The translations under genes were made by a program, and so were the position numbers. From assembly GCF_005780165.1 (NCBI RefSeq), contig NZ_VAUV01000002.1:186001-250000 (forward strand): a DNA stretch of 64,000 nucleotides. Reading direction: 5' to 3'. Below, one piece after another: positions 58,212 to 64,000 of this stretch. How positions within the stretch are numbered: the stretch's first letter is position 1; the number at the start of each line of letters is the position of its first letter. The notes under the pieces were generated by a model. That model was not told where the DNA came from. It ran no database searches and saw nothing but the letters and a program-made list of their open reading frames with translations. The stretch comes from Phragmitibacter flavus. Lineage in GTDB: Bacteria; Verrucomicrobiota; Verrucomicrobiia; Verrucomicrobiales; Verrucomicrobiaceae.

Positions 58212-59507
58212 ATGGTGAGAATGTTACGAAATTTTTTGATGGCGTTGGTGGGCGGTCTTGGGTGGGTTCTGTCTGCCGGGGCTGAGTCTCCGCCGAATGT
58301 GGTGCTGATTGTATCGGATGACCATCATTGGGGGGACTATGGATTCATGGGGCACGAGGTGGTGAAGACGCCGCATCTGGACAGGCTGGCCGCGCAGAGT
58401 GTGACGTATCCGCGTGGGTATGTGCCATCCAGTTTGTGCTGTCCGAGTCTGGCAACGATCATCTCGGGGTTGTATCCGCATCAAAACTTTATCACCAGCA
58501 ATGATCCGCCGGTGGTGGGGGGGAAGAAGCGCAGGGATTTGAAGGATCCGGCGTTTGTGGCGGGGCGGGAGCGGTTCAATGAGCACATGGACAAGCTGGC
58601 GACTTTGCCGAGGTTGCTCGGGGCGAAAGGGTATTTGAGTTTCCAGACGGGCAAGTGGTGGCAGGGGGATTTTACGCGCGGGGGTTTTACGCATGGGATG
58701 ACGAAGGGGTCGCGCCATGGGGACGAGGGATTAAAAATTGGTCGCGAGGGGATGCAGCCGGTGGTGGATTTCGTGGATCATGCGATGGCGGAGAAGAAGC
58801 CGTTCTTGGTGTGGTATGCGCCGTTGTTGCCGCATGATCCGCACACGCCGCCAGAGCGCTTGCTGGAGAAGTATCGGGACAAAACGCCGTCGATTCATGT
58901 GGCGCGTTATTGGGCGATGGTGGAGTGGTTTGATGAGACCTGCGGGGAGCTGATGCAGTTGTTGGAGGATCGCAAGGTGGCGGAGAATACGCTGGTGATT
59001 TATGTGTGCGACAACGGCTGGATCCAGAGTGAGGACAAGAAGGTTTTTGCGCCGAGATCGAAGCAGAGTCAGTATGACGGAGGATTGCGGACGCCGATCA
59101 TGGTGCGTTGGTTGGGCAAGGTGGAGCCGCGCAAAAGTGAGGCGGTGGTGAGTTCGATTGACATTGCCCCGACCGTGTTGAAGGCGCTGGGGATCCCGGT
59201 GGTCGAAGGGATGCAGGGGGTGGATTTGCTGGATGAAGCGGCGGTGGCGTCGCGCAAGACGGTGTTTGGGGAGATCTTTACGCATGACTCGCAGGATTTG
59301 GAGGTGCCTGGGGCGAGCTTGCGGTGGCGGTGGGTGATTGATGGTGATGACAAATTGATTGTGCCCGATGCGAGGAATGAGCCGGATGCGGTGGTCGAAC
59401 TCTACGATCTGGTGAAGGACGTGGATGAACGCAACAATTTGGAGGGGGAGAGACCTGAGAGGGTGAAGGAATTGACGGCGAAGCTGGATGCATGGTGGAA
59501 GCCATGA
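58212..59507 (+). CDS. Secreted sulfatase with non-canonical CCPSL motif
   Basis: This 431-aa protein has a signal peptide (FLMALVGGLGWVLSAGAES). The sulfatase fold follows: NVVLIVSDDHHWGDYGFMGH (metal Asp-Asp), KTPHLDRLAAQSVTYPRGYV and the active-site loop VPSSLCCPSLATIISGLYPH. The formylglycine motif C-x-P-S-R reads Cys76-Cys-Pro-Ser-Leu80, with Arg to Leu, as in a subgroup with CRPSL sequences that I recall from related bacteria. Later blocks VWYAPLLPHDPHTPPERLLE and LVIYVCDNGW are intact. It probably desulfates glycans, with uncertain efficiency. The start is ATG 58212. Confidence 0.82.
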   Translation: MVRMLRNFLMALVGGLGWVLSAGAESPPNVVLIVSDDHHWGDYGFMGHEVVKTPHLDRLAAQSVTYPRGYVPSSLCCPSLATIISGLYPHQNFITSNDPPVVGGKKRRDLKDPAFVAGRERFNEHMDKLATLPRLLGAKGYLSFQTGKWWQGDFTRGGFTHGMTKGSRHGDEGLKIGREGMQPVVDFVDHAMAEKKPFLVWYAPLLPHDPHTPPERLLEKYRDKTPSIHVARYWAMVEWFDETCGELMQLLEDRKVAENTLVIYVCDNGWIQSEDKKVFAPRSKQSQYDGGLRTPIMVRWLGKVEPRKSEAVVSSIDIAPTVLKALGIPVVEGMQGVDLLDEAAVASRKTVFGEIFTHDSQDLEVPGASLRWRWVIDGDDKLIVPDARNEPDAVVELYDLVKDVDERNNLEGERPERVKELTAKLDAWWKP

Positions 59508-59516
59508 GGGGGGAGA

Positions 59517-59586
59517 CCGACGGAACGTCGGTGGACCGAAGAGCTTGGACTGACGGGCTCTTTGCCGACGACAAGTCGGCGGTCCA
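59517..59586. repeat. Palindrome cluster downstream of the sulfatase
   Basis: The hairpins CCGACG-GAA-CGTCGG (59517-59531) and GCCGAC-GACAA-GTCGGC (59564-59580) are paired by inverted sequence with GGACCG...GAGC and GCTC...GGTCC. The element is a compact repeat, possibly also a terminator, between the sulfatase and FMN-reductase genes. Confidence 0.55.
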
Positions 59587-59633
59587 TGGGTCGGTGGTCG
59601 AAAGCTTGTGTCGGGAGCGTGGGTGAGGTATGG

Positions 59634-60179
59634 ATGGGGATGATCAAGATCCTCGGTATCTCGGGCAGTTTGCGTAGGGGCTCCATCAACACGGCATTGT
59701 TGCAGGCGATGGTGGAGGCGGGTGGAGATGAAGTTTCGGTGGAGGTGAAGACGTTGCATGGCATCCCGCTTTATGATGGGGATGTCGAGGAGGCGGAGGG
59801 CATTCCTGCGGCGGTGAGTAAGCTGGCGGAAGCGATGCGTGCGGTGGATGGGGTGATCTTTTCGACGCCGGAATACAACAACTCGATTCCCGGGGTGATG
59901 AAGAATGCGGTGGACTGGTTGTCGCGATTGGATGACGACGTTTTTGCGGGCAAGCCGGTGGCTTTGGTGGGAGCTTCACCGGGGGGATTTGGGACGATTC
60001 TTGCACAGGATGCGTGGCTGCCGGTGTTCAGGACTTTGGGAGTGAAGTTCTGGGCAGAGGGCAGGTTGCTGGTGTCGAAGGCGGGTGGGGTGTTTGATGA
60101 AAATGGCAAGATGGTGGATGAGCGGATGAAGAAGAAGGTGGGGGAGTTTGTGGAGGGGTTTGCGAAGTTTTTGGTCTGA
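59634..60179 (+). CDS. NAD(P)H-dependent FMN reductase
   Basis: This 181-aa flavodoxin-like protein starts MGMIKILGISGSLRRGSINT, the phosphate-binding P-loop of NADPH-dependent FMN reductases. It carries GVIFSTPEYNNSIPGVMKNA, the flavin-contact motif, and LVGASPGGFGT. Such enzymes reduce FMN, azo dyes, quinones or chromate. The start is ATG 59634 or 59640. The gene lies upstream of the MhqO/MhqD-like pair, which would fit quinone or aromatic stress, but a palindromic repeat separates them. Confidence 0.82.
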   Translation: MGMIKILGISGSLRRGSINTALLQAMVEAGGDEVSVEVKTLHGIPLYDGDVEEAEGIPAAVSKLAEAMRAVDGVIFSTPEYNNSIPGVMKNAVDWLSRLDDDVFAGKPVALVGASPGGFGTILAQDAWLPVFRTLGVKFWAEGRLLVSKAGGVFDENGKMVDERMKKKVGEFVEGFAKFLV

Positions 60180-60194
60180 GGGGTTTTGGGGCTT

Positions 60195-60267
60195 AACCAC
60201 AGATAAACACAGATGGGAATGCTAATTGGGAAGGCTGTATTGAGACTATCTGTGTTCATCTGTGGTT
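60195..60267. repeat. AACCACAGAT-type palindromic repeat, second copy
   Basis: The 20-nt arm (60195-60214) and its inverted partner (60248-60267) match at 19 of 20 positions. It has the same sequence family as the copy between ureA and ureB. Confidence 0.85.
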
Positions 60268-60358
60268 TTCAAAAATGACAGGCAACTAAAGGTTTGAGGC
60301 ATGCTCAGGTTGATTACAAAGCATTATTCATGGGGATGGTTGATGGCATGATGAGCAC

Positions 60359-61336
60359 ATGAAAACAGACACCCAACCGACACTTAATGGATTGCATCAC
60401 GTCACGGCGGTGACGGCGAAGGCCAAAGAAAATGTGGGTTTTTACACCCGTGTGCTGGGCATGCGCATGGTGAAGAAAACGGTGAACCAAGACGATGTCT
60501 CGGCTTATCATTTGTTTTATGCGGATGCGCTTGGCAGTGCGGGCACTGACTTGACGTTCTTTGATTGGGCGGGCATTCGCACGGCTCAGAATGGCGCTGG
60601 CACGGTGAGCGAAACGGCTTTGCGCGTGCTCGGTGGTGAGGAGTCACTTAATCGCTGGACGAAGTGGTTTGAGGAACAAAAAGTATCGTATGGTCGCATT
60701 GAAGAGCGGTCGGGTTTGCCGACGCTTTCGTTCCGCGATGGTGAGGGTCAACGTTTGCGTTTGATTGCGGAATCGCGTGAAGCGACAGAGGGAGAGTTTC
60801 ATCCTTGGGTTGGAAGTCCTGTGCCTATCGAGTCGGCGATTGTCGGCCTTGGGGCGGTGAATTTGACGGTGCGTGATGCGGATGAGACGATTGCGTTTTT
60901 GACGGACGTTTTGGGATTCCGTGAACGGGCAGGCGATGCTGGTGTTTTTGAAACCGGTAGCGGCGGGGTGGGCTCTTTGGTTCGTGTTGAAGGATCCACT
61001 TATCATGGATCACAGGGCGCGGGCGGGGTTCACCATGTGGCGTGGAGGGTGGAAAATGTGGAGCAGTTGCTCGACTGGCAGCGGCATCTGCAAAACCATG
61101 GACTTGGCACCTCAGGCAAAGTGGACCGTCACTATTTCCAATCGCTGTATTTTAGAATTCCTGGCGGGATCTTGTTTGAGATCGCCACGGATGGACCTGG
61201 GTTTGCGGCGGATGGCGAAGATCCAGAACACCTTGGTGAGAAGCTGGCATTGCCGCCGTTTCTTGAGCCAAGTCGGACGCGCATTGAGGCGGGGCTTGCG
61301 CCTTTGGATTATCAACCTGCGAACCGGCAACCTTAA
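60359..61336 (+). CDS. Ring-cleaving dioxygenase of the VOC superfamily (MhqO-like)
   Basis: This 325-aa protein has two VOC domains. The first reads LNGLHHVTAVTAKAKENVGF with TRVLGMRMVKKTVNQDD, and the second AIVGLGAVNLTVRDADETIA, GGVHHVAWRVENVEQLLDWQ and LYFRIPGGILFEIATDGPGF. The His and Glu metal ligands of an extradiol-type dioxygenase are in place. MhqO acts in quinone and catechol detoxification. A serine hydrolase begins 20 bp downstream (MhqD-like), the pairing known from the Firmicutes mhqNOP operon. Confidence 0.85.
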   Translation: MKTDTQPTLNGLHHVTAVTAKAKENVGFYTRVLGMRMVKKTVNQDDVSAYHLFYADALGSAGTDLTFFDWAGIRTAQNGAGTVSETALRVLGGEESLNRWTKWFEEQKVSYGRIEERSGLPTLSFRDGEGQRLRLIAESREATEGEFHPWVGSPVPIESAIVGLGAVNLTVRDADETIAFLTDVLGFRERAGDAGVFETGSGGVGSLVRVEGSTYHGSQGAGGVHHVAWRVENVEQLLDWQRHLQNHGLGTSGKVDRHYFQSLYFRIPGGILFEIATDGPGFAADGEDPEHLGEKLALPPFLEPSRTRIEAGLAPLDYQPANRQP

Positions 61337-61356
61337 CTTTAATTTCTGATTGGTGT

Positions 61357-62010
61357 ATGAACACGACCACTGACACTTCGAATTTGGATTTTATCCATCG
61401 GTATGTGCCCGCAACGGATGCGGCGAACCCAACCACGCTGCTGCTGTTGCATGGCACGGGCGGGAATGAGCATGACCTGATTGAATTGGGCAAATCCCTG
61501 GCTCCAGGGGTTGGCTTGTTGAGCCCACGAGGGAAGGTTTCGGAGCATGGCATGCCGAGGTTTTTTCGTCGACTGGCGGAAGGGGTGTTTGATGAAGAGG
61601 ATTTGATCAAACGCACGCATGAGCTAGCAGACTTTGTGGGTGCGGCGGCGAAAGTTTATGGGTTTGATCCCGACAAGGTCATCGCGCTGGGTTATTCGAA
61701 CGGAGCGAATGTGGCGGCGAGCACGCTGCTGCTGAGACCCGGAGTGTTGAGCGGGGCGGTGCTGTTGAGGGGGATGGTGCCTTTGAAACCGGAGACGAAA
61801 CCGGATTTGAAGAACGTGCCGGTGTTTCTCGCAGCGGGCGATCATGATCCGCTGATTCCTGCCGCGAATGTGGCGGAGTTGGGGCGGATGTTGACCGATG
61901 CGGGGGCGGAGGTGGAGTTGTGTCGGAGTGCCGCCGGGCATCAGTTGACGCAGGGGGATTTGCAGGCGGCCGCGCAGTGGTTGGGCAAAAAGGCGAAGAG
62001 CGGGGTTTGA
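61357..62010 (+). CDS. Alpha/beta hydrolase (phospholipase/carboxylesterase, MhqD-like)
   Basis: This 217-aa cytoplasmic serine hydrolase has TLLLLHGTGGNEHDLIELGK, the nucleophile elbow ALGYSNGANVAAS, an acid in VFLAAGDHDPLIPAA and a base in SAAGHQLTQGDLQ. The motif order and length match the phospholipase/carboxylesterase (YpfH/MhqD) family. It follows the ring-cleaving dioxygenase by 20 bp, so it probably hydrolyses the ring-opened product or a related ester. A terminator-like hairpin lies 24 bp past the stop. Confidence 0.85.
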   Translation: MNTTTDTSNLDFIHRYVPATDAANPTTLLLLHGTGGNEHDLIELGKSLAPGVGLLSPRGKVSEHGMPRFFRRLAEGVFDEEDLIKRTHELADFVGAAAKVYGFDPDKVIALGYSNGANVAASTLLLRPGVLSGAVLLRGMVPLKPETKPDLKNVPVFLAAGDHDPLIPAANVAELGRMLTDAGAEVELCRSAAGHQLTQGDLQAAAQWLGKKAKSGV

Positions 62011-62034
62011 CTCACAGACCTCGACGCAATGGGG

Positions 62035-62060
62035 CAACCACGATGTGGTTGTCTCATTTT
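62035..62060 (+). terminator. Intrinsic terminator after the MhqD-like gene
   Basis: CAACCAC-GAT-GTGGTTG forms a perfect 7-bp stem (62035-62051), followed by TCTCATTTTTCTG. It also serves as a possible boundary to the convergent kinase-HEAT gene. Confidence 0.55.
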
Positions 62061-62107
62061 TCTGATGAGGAATGGGTTCAGCCGTTCCGGCACGATCCCG
62101 ATCACAA

Positions 62108-64000
62108 TCAATCCCCCGTCCGGGTTATGGCTGCTCCTTTGAGGTGCATGAGGATCTGGCCTTTAGGGATTTGTTGGGGGCGAATCCACAGGCGGTAGTA
62201 GCCGGGTTTGTCGAACTTGGCGCTGCCGACGGTGACGGTTTTGAAGGCAGATCCGCTGCCGGTCATTTCGACGGTTTTGCTGAAGCGCTCGGTGCCGAAG
62301 GTGAGCAGGTAACGTCCGGGCTGTCGGGAGTCGGAGGCCTGGCTGAGCTGGACTTCGTAGGTGCCGGGGCTTTCGAGTTTGATGAGCCAGTTGACGAGAT
62401 CGCTGTTGCCGAACCAGTTGATGATGACGCCGGTTTTGAGGATGAGTGGTCCGGGGGTAAGTTCGGCCTTGTCGGGCGGAAGGATGGTAGCGGTGGAGGC
62501 GGGCGCGATGACGGTGGCTTTGGCCTGGGCGGCGGCGAGGAGTTTTAGGGCGCGATCAGCAACTCCGCGTCGGCGTGGAGCTTCGACGGCAAGTTTTCTG
62601 AAAAACTCCTGGCTGCTGGGACTGACAACGCGGCTGAGGGCATCCAGGATGGAGGTTTGTTCGCGGTTGTCCTTGGTGGCTGCGTGAGCGGTAATGAGGG
62701 CCTGGGCGATTTCTTCCTGGGGAAGGTTGCCGGAGAGGGGGGCGAGATTGCCGATGCTGGAGAAGGCGTTGCCGCGGATGAAAGGGTTTTTCTCTTCGCG
62801 GATGAAGTCGAGGAGGTTGAGGATGGGGACAGAGGTGGGCCAGTTGCCGAGGCCGATGGCGGCAGCGGTGCGAAGTTTGGGGTCGGCGGCTTTGAGGGCG
62901 TTGAGCAGGTCGGGAAGCGCGTCGTTGCTGCCGAGTTGACCGAGGGCGCGAATCACCGCGGACTGCTGGTCAGGTTTCAGCGTGTTGGCACGAAGAGTTT
63001 GAAGGAGCGGTTGGGAACGCTGGCCGAGTTCGGTCTGGGTGCGTGCGGCGCGAACGATGGCGTTTTCGGCGGCGCGCAGTTCTTCAGGTTCTTCACTGGT
63101 GAGCTGGTTGAGAAGATCGGGGAGTTGTTCGAAGGTGGCGAAGCGGGCAAGGGCGCTCCAAGTGGCGAGTCGGGTGGCAGGATGGGTGCTGGTTTTGAGC
63201 TGGTTGATCAGGGCGGGAACAGCATCACGGAGGTCGCGTTGGGCAATGGCCGAGGTGAGATGGAGTGAGGCTTCGGGAGATTGGGTTTTGCCGAGCTGGT
63301 CAATGATTTGGGGGTTGGATGCGTCGACGTTTTGGAGTTTGCCGAGCACCTTGCCGGCGGTTTCGCTAGTGGCGGGGTCTTCGAGCAAGCGGAAAAGAAG
63401 GGGGAGGTCCTTGGCGGTGCCGATGGGTTGATCCATGCTGGCGAGGGTGTCGAATCGGGAGCGGGCCTGGGAGGAAAGGATGAACTTGGTGGCGAAGAAC
63501 AGAATGAGGATGGCTGCGAGTCCGGCGGGAACGCCGTGGGTGAGCCATTTTGGCAGGGACTTTTTGTTTTGCTGAAGGTGTTTGGGCGCGGAAGCGGCGG
63601 CGATGTTGACCGGCTTGGCGACGGGTTTCGGCATTTTTTTGCTGCCGAGTGCCTGGGTGGCGGTGGGTTTGGGGCGACGTGGTGCGCCGGGACGAAGCAT
63701 CTGACTGGTGCTGCCACCGCTGGGAGTCGGGAAAATGCTGGGGACGGAGTCGGTGGCGACGAAGTTGGGTGCGGGGATGAAATCGGGCAGGGGAGCAGCG
63801 CTGATCGCGGGGGGGAACTTGCCTTCGGAAAAGATTTCAAAGGCATGGCTGACGTTGGCAGGACGATGGTCGGGGTCGCGGCTCATCAGCCACTCGACCC
63901 ATTGCGGAATGAATTTCGGGAGGTCGGGGCGGAGTTGGGCGAGGGGAATGAAGCTGTGATAGAGGTGACTGGACATCACCTCGGGCGCGGTTTCTCCTTG
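62108..64000 (-). CDS. C-terminal part of a Ser/Thr kinase with HEAT repeats (truncated at the window edge)
   Basis: The open frame runs to the window edge, so the N-terminus lies beyond 64000. The visible protein begins in the last part of a kinase C-lobe (GETAPEVMSSHLYHSF, LPKFIPQWVEWLMSRDPDHR with PANVSHAFEIF). A Pro/Ala-rich linker and one membrane helix (VPAGLAAILILFFATKFIL) follow. Next are HEAT-like repeats (about 260-540: AVPALINQLKTSTHPATRLA, ALPDLLNALKAADPKLRTAA with AIGLGNW). A C-terminal beta-sandwich with GTYEVQLSQASDSRQPGRYL and YYRLWIRPQQIPKGQ resembles DUF5077-type modules. It is probably a membrane kinase signalling between cytoplasm and periplasm. Confidence 0.75.
   Translation of the reverse strand, partial: QGETAPEVMSSHLYHSFIPLAQLRPDLPKFIPQWVEWLMSRDPDHRPANVSHAFEIFSEGKFPPAISAAPLPDFIPAPNFVATDSVPSIFPTPSGGSTSQMLRPGAPRRPKPTATQALGSKKMPKPVAKPVNIAAASAPKHLQQNKKSLPKWLTHGVPAGLAAILILFFATKFILSSQARSRFDTLASMDQPIGTAKDLPLLFRLLEDPATSETAGKVLGKLQNVDASNPQIIDQLGKTQSPEASLHLTSAIAQRDLRDAVPALINQLKTSTHPATRLATWSALARFATFEQLPDLLNQLTSEEPEELRAAENAIVRAARTQTELGQRSQPLLQTLRANTLKPDQQSAVIRALGQLGSNDALPDLLNALKAADPKLRTAAAIGLGNWPTSVPILNLLDFIREEKNPFIRGNAFSSIGNLAPLSGNLPQEEIAQALITAHAATKDNREQTSILDALSRVVSPSSQEFFRKLAVEAPRRRGVADRALKLLAAAQAKATVIAPASTATILPPDKAELTPGPLILKTGVIINWFGNSDLVNWLIKLESPGTYEVQLSQASDSRQPGRYLLTFGTERFSKTVEMTGSGSAFKTVTVGSAKFDKPGYYRLWIRPQQIPKGQILMHLKGAAITRTGD

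Overview
The window looks like a chromosomal segment of a member of the Verrucomicrobiota, probably class Verrucomicrobiae. The support is its gene content rather than any rRNA: an ebo cluster, a PEP-CTERM protein with autotransporter-type repeats, a DUF3500 protein, a sulfatase with an unusual active-site motif, an SSS symporter paired with a DUF3311 protein, a BlaI/M56 pair, many TPR, HEAT and SET proteins, and dispersed intergenic palindromes. No tRNA, rRNA, CRISPR array, transposase or integrase was seen. Most real genes have G-rich coding strands, so long antisense open frames are frequent and were left out.

Layout. 1-4.5 kb: the end of an ebo cluster (EboE, EboC, EboD) and a secreted hydrolase. 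4.5-10.2 kb: a dCMP-deaminase-like gene, then an exopolysaccharide export set (outer-membrane barrel, Wza-like exporter, Wzc-like tyrosine autokinase). 10.2-22.6 kb: a 405-bp gap with possible structured RNA, lexA, a TPR protein, a BioF-like synthase, a glycosyltransferase, a SET-domain methyltransferase, a secreted metzincin, SixA, two membrane proteins, cytosine deaminase, GalE and an EF-hand protein. 22.7-29.4 kb: a membrane-anchored unknown protein, a GT1 glycosyltransferase, the PEP-CTERM protein, a PL10-type pectate lyase and a stand-alone Wzz-like protein related to the Wzc N-terminus. 29.6-32.5 kb: prfB with a readable programmed +1 frameshift, recO and a TPR gene. 33.7-36.9 kb: BlaI plus a BlaR1-like M56 protease fused to a penicillin-binding domain whose catalytic serine and lysine are missing. 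37.0-40.2 kb: HupE/UreJ and ureABC without any ureDEFG. 40.3-49.6 kb: ferredoxin, HemQ, a type II toxin-antitoxin pair, thiG, a TIM-barrel protein, an FAD oxidoreductase, an allophanate hydrolase split in two coupled genes, an OmpA-family protein and a phosphatase. 49.6-56.1 kb: VOC and MOSC proteins, then the best candidate for an undescribed system. 56.2-64 kb: SSS symporter/DUF3311, sulfatase, FMN reductase, an MhqO/MhqD-like pair and a truncated kinase-HEAT protein.

The candidate system (50830-56115) is a tightly coupled operon: a small winged-helix-like protein, a P-loop ATPase with a possible C-terminal winged helix, a protein joining a RecB-type PD-(D/E)XK nuclease to a complete FtsK/SpoIIIE motor, and AlkB. 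The first three genes overlap by 4 and 13 nt and AlkB follows after 14 nt. I read this as a DNA-processing, defence or repair machine of the HerA-NurA kind in which nuclease and motor are one polypeptide; that is inference. The second candidate is the BlaI/M56-pseudo-PBP pair, which looks like a cell-wall or beta-lactam sensor.

Several families of dispersed intergenic repeats recur in the window. In three places the stop codon of the upstream gene lies inside the repeat.
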